Position numbers and translations under genes: made by a program
Notes under the pieces: generated by a model
Told to the model about the DNA's origin: nothing
The model's database searches: none
The model's input: the letters and a program-made list of their open reading frames with translations, nothing else
NCBI RefSeq assembly: GCF_005765165.1
Contig: NZ_VCIW01000003.1
Span: 1 to 64,000 of the forward strand
DNA length: 64,000 nt
Reading direction: 5' to 3'
Source of the DNA: Paenibacillus antri
GTDB taxonomy: Bacteria; Bacillota; Bacilli; Paenibacillales; YIM-B00363
Shown: positions 54,611 to 62,636 of the stretch, piece after piece
Position numbering within the stretch: position 1 is the stretch's first letter
How the letters are laid out: the number at the start of each line of letters is the position of its first letter

Positions 54611-54655
54611 TTGACAGCAAGGTGAAACCTTGGTAGTTTAGGGTTATCGGTAACA
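54611..54655 (+). promoter_or_regulatory. promoter and LacI operator of the UxaA-SDR-FAH operon
   Basis: TTGACA (54611) and TAGTTT (54634) are 17 bases apart. The spacer holds a perfect inverted repeat CAAGGT-GAA-ACCTTG. The operator GGTTATCGGTAACA (54642-54655) covers the likely transcription start. Confidence 0.75.
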
Positions 54656-54684
54656 TATTTTTCGAAAACGAGGCGATTTGACGG

Positions 54685-55011
54685 ATGGCTGGACAAGTGC
54701 AAGCCGGAGCGGACGCGATTCGCATGCACGCGGACGATCATGTAGCGACCGCGCTCAGGGATTTGAAGGCGGGCGAGACGATTTCGTTCACGTTCGCGGG
54801 AGAACGCTTTCAAGTAGCGATGTCTGAGGATGTGGCGTTCGGGCATAAGGTCGCGATCGTCGACATTCCGGAAGGGACGCATGTCAAGAAATACGGAGAG
54901 ACGATCGGCCGCGCGACGACGGACATCGCCGTCGGCCGGCACGTGCACGTGCACAACATCGAAGGCATTCGCGGCCGCGGCGATCAAGCGGGGAAGGGAG
55001 CAAGCGCATGA
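54685..55011 (+). CDS. UxaA-family dehydratase, small (SAF-domain) subunit
   Basis: The 108-residue product is a SAF domain as in the N-terminus of altronate dehydratase: AIRMHADDHVATALRDLKAG, VAFGHKVAIVDIPEGTHVKKYGETIGRATTDIAVGRHVHVHN (key GHKVAI, GRHVHVHN). In many species it is fused to the catalytic part; here it is separate and overlaps the next gene by ATGA. Together they form a sugar-acid dehydratase. Given the cluster, the substrate is probably L-fuconate or a related 6-deoxy acid, not altronate. Confidence 0.88.
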   Translation: MAGQVQAGADAIRMHADDHVATALRDLKAGETISFTFAGERFQVAMSEDVAFGHKVAIVDIPEGTHVKKYGETIGRATTDIAVGRHVHVHNIEGIRGRGDQAGKGASA

Positions 55012-56180
55012 CAACCAGCACTGCTACGATCATGGGTTACGAACGCCCGAACGGAGACATCGGCATCCGCAATCATCTGTTGATCATTCCGACCGTCATC
55101 TGCTCGAATCAGGTGTGCAGCCGCATCGCGCAGCTCGTGCCGGACGCGGTGGCGATTCCGCATCAGCACGGCTGCAGCCAGATCGGCTCCGATAAGGACC
55201 GTACGTTCGACGTGCTCGCCGGCACCGGCAAAAATCCGAACGTCGGCGCCGTCCTCATCGTCAGCCTCGGCTGCGAGGTCGTCGATCCGGTCGCGCTCGC
55301 GGAAGAGATCAAGAAGACGGGCAAGCCGGTCGAGTGGTTCGACATTCAATCCGTCGGCGGCTCGGTGAAGGCGATCCAGCACGGGGCCGACATCGCGCGG
55401 AGGCTGAAGTCGCAGCTCGACGCGGAGAAGAAGGTGCCGGTGCCGCTCTCGAAGCTGAAGGTCGGCGTGAAGTGCGGCGGCTCCGACGCGACGAGCGGCC
55501 TCGCCTCGAACCCGGCGCTCGGGGGCGCGGCGGACGCGCTCATCGCGCACGGCGGCGGCATCGTCATCGGCGAGACGACGGAGATCATCGGCGCGGAGCA
55601 TGTGCTCGCCGAGCGCTGCGCGACGCCGGAGACGAAGGAGAAGCTGTACGAGATCGTGGACCGGTTCGAAAAGGAAGTCGAGCGCATGGGCGCCGACATG
55701 CGCGGCGGCAACCCGAGCCCCGGCAACATCGCGGGCGGGCTGTCGACGATCGAGGAGAAGTCGCTCGGCTGCATCAGCAAGTGCGGCACGGCGCCGATCC
55801 GCGGCGTCATCGAATATGCCGAAGACATTCCGGAAGGCGGCCTGTACTTCATGGATTCGCCGGGCAACGACATCGAATGCGTCTCCGGCATGGCGGCGGG
55901 CGGCGCGCATATCGTCTGCTTTACGACGGGGCGCGGCACGCCGACGGGCTCCGCGGTCGTGCCGGTCATTAAGATCACCGGCAACCGCCGCATGTTCGAG
56001 CGGATGAGCGACAACATGGACGTCGACGTCAGCGGCATGCTGACGGGCGAGATAAGCCTCGAGGAAGCCGGCGACGCGATCTGGAAGGAGATCGTCGAGG
56101 TGGCGGACGGGAAGCTGACGAAAGCGGAAATTCTCGGCCACCAAGAGTTCAGCATCAACCGCATCGGACCGAGTTTGTAA
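55008..56180 (+). CDS. UxaA-family dehydratase, large catalytic subunit
   Basis: The 390-residue product matches the C-terminal part of altronate/galactarate dehydratases: GYERPNGDIGIRNHLLIIPTV, HQHGCSQIG, SLGCEVVD, VKCGGSDATSGLASNPALG, GNIAGGLSTIEEKSLGCISKCGTAPI (key KSLGCISKCG). Conserved Cys residues suggest the iron-dependent site of this family. The reaction removes water from a sugar acid to give a 2-keto-3-deoxy acid. The split small/large pair is also found in the Campylobacter jejuni fucose locus. Confidence 0.92.
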   Translation: MTTSTATIMGYERPNGDIGIRNHLLIIPTVICSNQVCSRIAQLVPDAVAIPHQHGCSQIGSDKDRTFDVLAGTGKNPNVGAVLIVSLGCEVVDPVALAEEIKKTGKPVEWFDIQSVGGSVKAIQHGADIARRLKSQLDAEKKVPVPLSKLKVGVKCGGSDATSGLASNPALGGAADALIAHGGGIVIGETTEIIGAEHVLAERCATPETKEKLYEIVDRFEKEVERMGADMRGGNPSPGNIAGGLSTIEEKSLGCISKCGTAPIRGVIEYAEDIPEGGLYFMDSPGNDIECVSGMAAGGAHIVCFTTGRGTPTGSAVVPVIKITGNRRMFERMSDNMDVDVSGMLTGEISLEEAGDAIWKEIVEVADGKLTKAEILGHQEFSINRIGPSL

Positions 56181-56197
56181 AGGGAGGACATACACAA

Positions 56198-56995
56198 ATG
56201 GCAAACAGATTGCAAGACCGCGTAGCGCTCGTCACGGGCGGCAGCCGCGGCATCGGAGAAGCGATCGTGTATCGGCTCGCCGAGGAGGGCGCTCACGTCG
56301 CGGTCAATTTCGCGTCGCCGTCCTCGAAGCCGCTCGCGGAAGAGGTCGTCCGCAAGGTCGAGGCGATGGGACGCAAGGCGATCGCCGTGCAAGCGGACGT
56401 CGGCAGCAAGGCGCAGGTCGCCGCCATGTTCGAGCAGGTGGAGCGCGCGATCGGCGACGTCGAAATCTTGGTCAACAACGCCGGCATCGCGCCGTTCGAA
56501 TCGTTCCTGAAGGTTACGGAAGAAACGTGGGACCGCACGTATAACACGAATGTGAAGTCGATCTTCTTAGCCTCCCAGCTCGCGGCCGGGAAGATGATCG
56601 CGAAGGGCTACGGCAAAATCGTCAACGTGCTGTCGACGGCGAGCCTCGTCGTGACGAGCCCGGTCATCCCGCATTATCAATCGTCGAAGGCGGCGGCGCA
56701 CATGCTGACGAAGGGAATGGCGATCGAGCTCGGCAAATACGGCATCAACGTGAACGCGGTCGGCCCGAGCACGGTCGATACGGACATGTGTACGGATTAC
56801 CTGGCCGATCCGGCCATTCGTCAGAAGGAAATCGAGGCGAATCCGATGAAGCGTCTCGGCACCGCGCGGCAGATTGGCGACGCCGTCGTATTCCTCGCTT
56901 CGGAAGAAGCGATGCAAGTGAACGGTCACCTGCTAATGGTGGACGGCGGCCTGACCGTGAAGGCGGCGCAGCCGGACGACCATCTCGATCGCTAA
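56198..56995 (+). CDS. SDR-family oxidoreductase (first)
   Basis: The 265-residue product has the glycine motif VTGGSRGIGEAIVY, NNAG in ILVNNAGIAPFES and catalytic residues in HYQSSKAAAH (Tyr-X3-Lys) with Ser in NVLSTAS. It is NAD(P)-dependent and cytoplasmic. In the proposed pathway it would oxidise the free sugar to its lactone or the keto-deoxy acid to the diketo acid. GGAGGA lies before the ATG, 17 bp after the dehydratase. Confidence 0.92.
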   Translation: MANRLQDRVALVTGGSRGIGEAIVYRLAEEGAHVAVNFASPSSKPLAEEVVRKVEAMGRKAIAVQADVGSKAQVAAMFEQVERAIGDVEILVNNAGIAPFESFLKVTEETWDRTYNTNVKSIFLASQLAAGKMIAKGYGKIVNVLSTASLVVTSPVIPHYQSSKAAAHMLTKGMAIELGKYGINVNAVGPSTVDTDMCTDYLADPAIRQKEIEANPMKRLGTARQIGDAVVFLASEEAMQVNGHLLMVDGGLTVKAAQPDDHLDR

Positions 56996-57008
56996 GGAGG
57001 CTTTGCCA

Positions 57009-57236
57009 ATGGCGGCAGCGCGATGGGAATACTTCCGTGCGAACGCGTTCGAGGAGCTCGCGGCGCTCGGCGAAGCAGGCTGGGAGCTCGTGAGCGTCGC
57101 GGCGAACGGGAACGGCGGGGAGACGTTTTACTTGAAGCGGCCTTACCCTTCCATACGGGAGGAGCTGACGAGGTCGCAGCGCGAGCAGGCGCTGCGGGCG
57201 TCGGGAAGCGGCCATGCGAAGGGGGAGGCGCCATGA
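57009..57236 (+). CDS. small DUF4177-like protein
   Basis: I use ATG 57009, eight bases after AAGGAGG; an upstream TTG is too close to that site. The 75-residue product has the DUF4177 pattern: WEYFRANAFEELAALGEAGWELVSVAANG (key FEELAALGEAGWELVSV) then FYLKRP. Its function is unknown. It sits between the SDR and the mutarotase genes, overlapping the latter by ATGA, so it is part of the operon. Confidence 0.75.
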   Translation: MAAARWEYFRANAFEELAALGEAGWELVSVAANGNGGETFYLKRPYPSIREELTRSQREQALRASGSGHAKGEAP

Positions 57237-57619
57237 AGCGGGGCGGCATTCTGCACCCGACGTTGAACCGAATCCTGTCGGAGACGGGGCACACCGATTT
57301 ACTGACGATCTGCGATCGCGGCTTCCCGGTGCCTCCCGGGCCGGAACGGCTCGACCTCGCGCTCGTGGACGACCTGCCGACCGTCCTGGACGTGCTCGCC
57401 GCCATAAGCGGCGAGTTCGTCATCGACTGCATCATCGTCACCGAGGAGATGGCGGCGGCGAGCCCGGAGCGGTACGCCAAGCTGCGGGCGGCGTACCCGG
57501 AGCTCGCGTTCCAGGTCGTGACGCACGAGCGGTTCAAGGCGATATGCCCCGAGTCGCGGGCGGTCGTCCGCACCGGAGACGCGACGCCGTACGCCAACAT
57601 TATCGTCGTCTCCGGATAA
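57233..57619 (+). CDS. RbsD/FucU-family sugar mutarotase
   Basis: The 128-residue product is an RbsD/FucU protein: MKRGGILHPTLNRILSETGHTDLLTICDRGFPVPPG contains the catalytic GHTD region and the family FPVPPG loop, and the C-terminus has RTGDATPYANIIVVSG. These enzymes interconvert anomers or ring forms of ribose, fucose or related sugars. In this cluster a 6-deoxyhexose is the likely substrate, as for the fucose mutarotase group. Confidence 0.88.
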   Translation: MKRGGILHPTLNRILSETGHTDLLTICDRGFPVPPGPERLDLALVDDLPTVLDVLAAISGEFVIDCIIVTEEMAAASPERYAKLRAAYPELAFQVVTHERFKAICPESRAVVRTGDATPYANIIVVSG

Positions 57620-57639
57620 ACCTACGAAGGAGTGTAAAT

Positions 57640-58413
57640 ATGAGACTAGCGGATAAGGTTACCCTGATTACGGGCTCCGGCTCCGGCATCGGCAAATCGA
57701 GCGCGCTGCTGTTCGCCCGCGAAGGCGCGACGGTCGTTGTGAACGACCTGAACGCGGAGCAGGGACAAGCGACGGTCGACGAAATCGTATCTAGCGGCGG
57801 GAAGGCGGCGTTCTATCAAGCGGACGTCACGAATCCGGAGCAGGTGAAAGCGATGGTCGACCGGATCGTCGCCGATTTCGGCCGCATCGACGTCTTGTTC
57901 AACAACGCCGGCATCAGCGGCGTCGGCCGACTGCACGAGGTCGAGCCGGAGGCGTGGGACCGCGTCATGACGGTCAACATCCGCGGCGTGTTCCTGCCGT
58001 CGAAATACGTGCTGCCGCACATGATGGAACGGATGAGCGGCTCGATCATCAACATGTCGTCCTGCATCGCGGAGATCGGTCTCGCGAAGCGCGCGTCCTA
58101 TTCCGCGACCAAAGGCGCGGTGTTGGCATTGACGAAGTCGATGCAGGTGGATTATGCTCCTTACAACATCCGCGTGAACGCGCTGCTGCCGGGAACGATC
58201 CTCACTCCGTTCGTAGAGGACTACCTGCGCAAGTCGTACGACGACCAGGAAGCGGCGTACGCCTCGCTAAAGACCAGACAGCTGAGCGGCGACTTGGGCC
58301 GTCCCGAGGACGTGGCGCAGGCCGCGCTGTTCCTCGCTTCGGACGAGTCGAAGTTCATGATGGGATCGCCGTTGTATATCGACGGCGGCGTCGTTTTCGG
58401 AAAAAACGCATAG
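57640..58413 (+). CDS. SDR-family oxidoreductase (second)
   Basis: The ATG at 57640 follows GAAGGAGTG; the product has 257 residues. It has TGSGSGIGKSSALLF, NNAGISGVG, Ser in NMSSCIAE and YSATKGAVLALTKSM (Tyr-X3-Lys). It differs from the first SDR and probably performs the other oxidation of the pathway, such as 2-keto-3-deoxy-L-fuconate to the 2,4-diketo acid. It is just before the FAH gene, whose substrate it would make. Confidence 0.92.
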   Translation: MRLADKVTLITGSGSGIGKSSALLFAREGATVVVNDLNAEQGQATVDEIVSSGGKAAFYQADVTNPEQVKAMVDRIVADFGRIDVLFNNAGISGVGRLHEVEPEAWDRVMTVNIRGVFLPSKYVLPHMMERMSGSIINMSSCIAEIGLAKRASYSATKGAVLALTKSMQVDYAPYNIRVNALLPGTILTPFVEDYLRKSYDDQEAAYASLKTRQLSGDLGRPEDVAQAALFLASDESKFMMGSPLYIDGGVVFGKNA

Positions 58414-58428
58414 GAGAGGCTGGGGAGC

Positions 58429-59331
58429 ATGAAACTGCTAACGTTTGTTGAAAATGGGGAATTCCGTCTAGGCGTCGTAACGCCGACGGGCGTCGTCGAC
58501 GTCGCCGCGGCGACGGCGCTGCTGCCGAGCGTCGGCAACGTGCCGACGGACGTGCATGCGGTCATCGAAGGCGGGAACGACGCGGTAGGCGCGCTCGCGA
58601 AGCTGGTCGAAGCGGCCGCTTCGGACGCGTCCGTCTCTTCTCGCGTTACGCGCGTCGAGGACGAGCTGACGTACGGACCTTGCGTCACGCATCCGAACAA
58701 GATCATCTGCGTGGGTCTCAACTACCGCAAGCATGCGGAGGAGACGAACGCGCCGATCCCGAAATATCCGATCTTGTTCAACAAATTCAACAACACGCTT
58801 ACAGGCAAGGGCCATGACGTACCGCTGCCGCGCGTCTCGAACGAAGTCGACTACGAGGCGGAGCTCGTCATCGTCATCGGCAAGGAAGCGAAGTACGTCG
58901 ACAAGGCGGAGGCGCTCGACTACGTCTTCGGGTATTGCAACGTGAACGACTTGTCCGCCCGCGACCTGCAGATGCGTACGGCGCAATGGCTGCTCGGCAA
59001 GTCGTGCGACAAGTTTTCGCCGCTCGGCCCGTATCTCGTGACGGCCGACGAAGTGGGCGATCCGAACGCGCTCGACATTCGCTGCATCGTGAACGGCGAA
59101 GTGCGCCAGAGCTCGAATACGTCGGACATGATTTTCCATTGCGACGAGATCGTCAGCTACATCTCGCAGCATATGACGCTCGTCCCGGGCGACATTATCT
59201 TGACGGGCACGCCGGAAGGCGTCGTGCTCGGCTTGCCGCCGGAGCAGCGCGTCTATCTGCAGCCGGGCGACGTCGTCACGATCGAGATCGAAAAGCTCGG
59301 TTCCCTGACGAACCGCATGGTCGCCGAATAA
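58429..59331 (+). CDS. FAH-family hydrolase (diketo-deoxy acid hydrolase type)
   Basis: The 300-residue product is a fumarylacetoacetase-family enzyme: NKIICVGLNYRKHAEETN, DYEAELVIVIGKEAKYV (metal Glu pair), GYCNVNDLSARDLQ and a late LTGTPEGVVLGLPP. In L-rhamnose/L-fucose non-phosphorylative routes such an enzyme cleaves 2,4-diketo-3-deoxy-6-deoxyhexonate to pyruvate and L-lactate. Here it closes the operon and is followed by a terminator. Confidence 0.92.
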   Translation: MKLLTFVENGEFRLGVVTPTGVVDVAAATALLPSVGNVPTDVHAVIEGGNDAVGALAKLVEAAASDASVSSRVTRVEDELTYGPCVTHPNKIICVGLNYRKHAEETNAPIPKYPILFNKFNNTLTGKGHDVPLPRVSNEVDYEAELVIVIGKEAKYVDKAEALDYVFGYCNVNDLSARDLQMRTAQWLLGKSCDKFSPLGPYLVTADEVGDPNALDIRCIVNGEVRQSSNTSDMIFHCDEIVSYISQHMTLVPGDIILTGTPEGVVLGLPPEQRVYLQPGDVVTIEIEKLGSLTNRMVAE

Positions 59332-59343
59332 TTCGGAACGCGA

Positions 59344-59378
59344 AACAAGCCCTTCGGATCGCCGAAGGGCTTGTTTTC
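59344..59378 (+). terminator. terminator of the sugar-acid operon
   Basis: AACAAGCCCTTCGG pairs perfectly with CCGAAGGGCTTGTT around ATCG, followed by TTCGTC. Confidence 0.85.
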
Positions 59379-59446
59379 GTCGGATGGGATGGCTTCGACG
59401 GATCCGGATCCGAATCGGCGTCGTTCGATGATATCTCCTTAGGTGT

Positions 59447-61861
59447 CTATGTCTCTTCTCTATACGATACTGACGCCGACTCGGGCGCGGCGGTTGCAGA
59501 CGATTCGTTGCCAATGATTTCCGCTTCTTCGACGACGTAGGCGTCCGGCTCGACCTGCCGCAGGAACGGGGACAGCGGGCCGGCCGCGTACAATCGCAGC
59601 CGGTGCATCGCTCGGGTGCAGGCGGTATAGAACAGCTTGCGCTCCCGCTCTTTGCCGTATGCCCGCTCGGAAGCGTCCGCGATGAGCACGGCGTCGAATT
59701 CTACGCCCTTCGCCAAGTAGGAGGGGACGACGCACGGCCCCTTCGGGAAGCGAGACGTCTCTCTCGTAACGAGCGCGAGCTCGTCGACGAGCGGCTGCAG
59801 CCGCTCGAATGCGGCGGCGCCGTCCGCGGCGGTCTTCGCTACGACGGCGATCGTGCCGTAGCCTTCCTCTTGAAGGCGGCGAACGTCCTTCGCGACGGCG
59901 GCGTAGACGGCGTCTTGATCGTCCGCGCGGACGAGGACGGGCCGCTCGCCGGGGCGATCGAACGGCACGATATCGGAGCCGCCGTCCGCGAGCAGCCGTT
60001 TGGCGAAGCCGACGATCTCCCGCGTCGACCGGTAACAGCGCGAGAACGGCACGAAAGCGGTGTCCGCTTCGCCGTACAGCCGCAGCATGGCGTCGTTCTC
60101 GTGAAGCGCTGCGGCGAACGGGAAGATGGCTTGACGGAAGTCGCCGACGATCGTCATGCGCGCGACCGGGAACAGCCGCTTGATATACTCCAGCTGGAGC
60201 GGGGAATAATCCTGCGCTTCGTCGATGAGGACATGTCTTACGTCGCGCCGCTCGCGGCCCCCTTCCAACGCGTCGCGCAGGTGGAGGTACAGCGCCGCGT
60301 CGTCGTACGGCATCCGCTTCGACTTCAGCGATTCGGCGGTTCGCTCGGTCGCGCCCGACCAGACGAGATCGTCGCTTGAGCGCCTTGAACGAAGGAAAGC
60401 GACGTACAATTCCGGCATGTCAATGAAGCGAAGCCGTTTGACGCGGCGGCGCAGCGTCTCGAACCGTTCCTTCGCGATCAGTTCGCGAAGGATGCGTTCT
60501 TCGAGCGTATTCTCGTTGAAGACGGCGTCTCGGCCTCTCTGCCGTTTCCGCACTTCCTTGTACGCCAGCCGCAGCAGGTCCGCATCGACCGTCTCCAGCT
60601 CCGCGGTTACCCAATCCGCGTCGCGCTCGGCGACTTCGCATTCGGAAAGCTTGCGAAGCAGCAGCTTCTTCGCGGCGAACAGCCGATCGGGGAGCTTCAG
60701 GCGTTCGTCCGTCGACGCGAAGACGGCTCTGACGGCGTCGCGGGAGACGAGCGTCTTGCCGTTCAGGCGAATGCCGCGGAACGGGATCGTCTCCGCCGCG
60801 AGCCGCTTGACGAAGTCGTCGAGCTCGACGAGCAGCGCCGGGTCCGACTTCGCGCGCACGGTTCGCTCGGTTCGCGCGGCCGCCTCCTCGTCCGTCTCGC
60901 CGAGCAGCGCCTCGAGCGCGTCGAACGGCTGCTCGACCTCGAACTCGCGGCCGAATCGATGCTCGAGATACTGCAGGAAGGTCGTCTGGCCGATCGGCTC
61001 CTCGCCGAGCTCCGGCAGGACGGTGTCGACGTAGCTCATGAACATCGGATTCGGCGAGAAGAGCAGCATCTGCTCGGACTTCAGCGTATCGCGATGTTTG
61101 TAAAGGAGATACGCGACCCGCTGCAGCGCGGCGGACGTCTTGCCGCTGCCGGCCGGCCCGTGCACGACGAGCAGCCGCTTGTCGTCGTTGCGGATGGCGG
61201 CGTTCTGCTCCTTCTGGATCGTCGAGACGATCGTCTTCATGCGCGCGTCGGAGTTCGTCGCGAGCATGCGGCCGAGAAGCGCGTCGCCGATCGTGACGCC
61301 GCTGTCGAACGCGCCGACCCAATTCCCTCGCTCCGTCAGGAACTGGAGCTTGCGCGTCATCTCGCCGCGAACGAGCCCGTCGGGCGATTCGTAGGCCGCT
61401 TCTTCGCCGGGCTGATGATCGTAATAGAGCGACGCGATCGGCGCGCGCCAGTCGGTGACGAACAGCGTCTCGCCGTCGTCGCCGAGCAGGGTGGAAGAGC
61501 CGATGTAGACGGAGTGTTCCGCGGCGGGCGAGCCGCCTTCTTCGCGGAAGGCGACGAAGCCGAAGTAGGGCGCTTCGCGCAGCCGCTTCAGACCGGCGAT
61601 TTGACGAACTAGCGCGCGGTGGGCGCGTTCGCGTTCGCTCACCAGCCTCGCCTGCTGAGTGACGTTGGCGGCCGTCTCCAGCGCTTCGTCGTACGAGCCG
61701 AAGTTCAAGGTGACGTCGTCCCAGAACTGCTTACGCAGGTCTACGACGAGATCGCGCTCTTCGCCTGCGAGGGGCTCGAGCCGTTCGAGACGGTCGACGA
61801 TGAGGCGCCGCACGTCCTCGAATCGGCTTCGTTCCGCTGCCCAGGGGTCGGTTGGATGCAA
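59447..61861 (-). CDS. helD: HelD, UvrD-like RNA polymerase recycling ATPase
   Basis: I place the start at TTG 61861, eight bases after AAGGAG; a GTG at 61870 directly touches that site. The product has 804 residues. The N-terminal coiled arm (about 1-60) is followed by ATPase motifs: Walker A VVHGPAGSGKTSAALQRVAYLLY, DEAQDYSPLQLEYIKRL (motif II) and late GDFRQAIFPFAA and VLIADASERAYGKERERKLFYTACTRAMHRL. HelD inserts its arms into stalled RNA polymerase and releases it from DNA and sigma. Its promoter overlaps a plus-strand promoter (see below). Confidence 0.92.
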   Translation of the reverse strand: MHPTDPWAAERSRFEDVRRLIVDRLERLEPLAGEERDLVVDLRKQFWDDVTLNFGSYDEALETAANVTQQARLVSERERAHRALVRQIAGLKRLREAPYFGFVAFREEGGSPAAEHSVYIGSSTLLGDDGETLFVTDWRAPIASLYYDHQPGEEAAYESPDGLVRGEMTRKLQFLTERGNWVGAFDSGVTIGDALLGRMLATNSDARMKTIVSTIQKEQNAAIRNDDKRLLVVHGPAGSGKTSAALQRVAYLLYKHRDTLKSEQMLLFSPNPMFMSYVDTVLPELGEEPIGQTTFLQYLEHRFGREFEVEQPFDALEALLGETDEEAAARTERTVRAKSDPALLVELDDFVKRLAAETIPFRGIRLNGKTLVSRDAVRAVFASTDERLKLPDRLFAAKKLLLRKLSECEVAERDADWVTAELETVDADLLRLAYKEVRKRQRGRDAVFNENTLEERILRELIAKERFETLRRRVKRLRFIDMPELYVAFLRSRRSSDDLVWSGATERTAESLKSKRMPYDDAALYLHLRDALEGGRERRDVRHVLIDEAQDYSPLQLEYIKRLFPVARMTIVGDFRQAIFPFAAALHENDAMLRLYGEADTAFVPFSRCYRSTREIVGFAKRLLADGGSDIVPFDRPGERPVLVRADDQDAVYAAVAKDVRRLQEEGYGTIAVVAKTAADGAAAFERLQPLVDELALVTRETSRFPKGPCVVPSYLAKGVEFDAVLIADASERAYGKERERKLFYTACTRAMHRLRLYAAGPLSPFLRQVEPDAYVVEEAEIIGNESSATAAPESASVSYREET

Positions 61862-61885
61862 AGAAACCACTCCTTGAAGAGGATG

Positions 61886-61940
61886 TTGACATTCGCGCGA
61901 GCAGATGATACAATATAATTGAGAAGATTATAAGTATCAA
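61886..61940. promoter_or_regulatory. face-to-face overlapping promoters (helD and plus-strand transcript)
   Basis: Plus strand: TTGACA (61886) and TACAAT (61909-61914), 17-bp spacer. Minus strand: TTGATA (61940-61935) and TATATT (61917-61912), also 17 bp. The two -10 boxes overlap by three bases. Confidence 0.75.
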
Positions 61941-62027
61941 CTAATATCGCACGACATGCATTTCTACAGTGTACACTATTAAACCCATACGTTCAAGATG
62001 CGGTCGCCTTTTTGGCGACTTTTTTTG
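61921..62027 (+). ncRNA. candidate small RNA (about 107 nt)
   Basis: A strong plus-strand promoter fires into a region with no gene. The stretch ends in an intrinsic terminator at 62002-62027, where GTCGCC and GGCGAC flank TTTTT and a T tract follows. The body holds a perfect palindrome AGTGTACACT (61968-61977). The only ATG frame is eight codons (MHFYSVHY) without a ribosome site. No minus-strand gene can use this T-tract, so the hairpin must serve the plus transcript. Confidence 0.55.
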
Positions 62028-62122
62028 TTGCTCCCATATCTGCGCGCCGTGCACTGCCCATCGAACGAACCGCCGCAGCCTCGCCCCGCACCCGACGCTT
62101 CACACGCCCAAAGCTGTGCATA

Positions 62123-62136
62123 GCGCTATAAAGCGC
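62123..62136. repeat. small perfect hairpin in the helD-etfB gap
   Basis: GCGCT-ATAA-AGCGC is a five-pair hairpin. The surrounding 62030-62260 contains no convincing gene, and nothing else was recognised in it. Confidence 0.4.
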
Positions 62137-62266
62137 AATTCGGATCGGCACGGCGTATAAACCTTTATGGTTAAACAACGGCCGTCGCGGCTCGCCTGTT
62201 CCGGAACCCTTGGGAGATGACCGAAGGTTGGAACAAGCCGCGGTTACCGATCAGGAAGTCAATCCG

Positions 62267-62466
62267 AAATTCCTGTCCAATGAACAGGAAATCCTCCCGT
62301 CCATCGGCCAAAATAATCCGGTTTTCGTTAAGCGAACGGGAAAAGCTCCTGTTTAATCATGCGATGATTCCGAAAACGATCGGTTTTAGCGAAATAAGAG
62401 GGAAGTTTTCCCTCTCATTGTTCGTTTATCCTGTTTAATGCGGAATTGAGCCGGAGGTTTTCCCGT
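62267..62466. repeat. intergenic palindromic element, copy B
   Basis: Blocks at 62286 (AGGAAATCCTCCCG), 62336 (ACGGGAAAAGCTCC), 62391-62415 (GAAATAAGAG then GGAAGTTTTCCCTCT) and 62451 (CCGGAGGTTTTCCCGTTC) repeat the order, orientation and spacing of copy A (50, 55 and 60 bp against 49, 55 and 60 bp). A leading AAATTCCTGT...ACAGGAAATCC hairpin is also shared in weaker form. The centre is near 62376. There is no coding frame. Confidence 0.75.
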
Positions 62467-62495
62467 TCACGGTGCGGGACATTCGCCCAAATTTC

Positions 62496-62544
62496 TGTAA
62501 GCGGTAACATTTTTGTTGAAGGATGTTTTCGACGCGTCTAGAAT
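62496..62544 (+). promoter_or_regulatory. cre site and promoter upstream of etfBA
   Basis: TGTAAGCGGTAACA at 62496-62509 fits the CcpA cre consensus TGNAANCGNWNNCA at every fixed position. A TTGAAG (62516) and TAGAAT (62539) pair, 17 bp apart, follows directly. The cre is upstream of the -35, a position compatible with activation as well as repression. Confidence 0.65.
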
Positions 62545-62636
62545 AGGTATATATAGATTGTCAGAAAATCACAAAAATTCAGACACCTTGTCCAAGATCA
62601 TGTACCATTTTTCACAAATGAAAGGATGATCGCTCG

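Noticed and set aside
61953-61979. Leader peptide MHFYSVHY in the candidate small RNA
   Set aside because: Eight codons without a ribosome site and no attenuator-controlled gene downstream on the same transcript.
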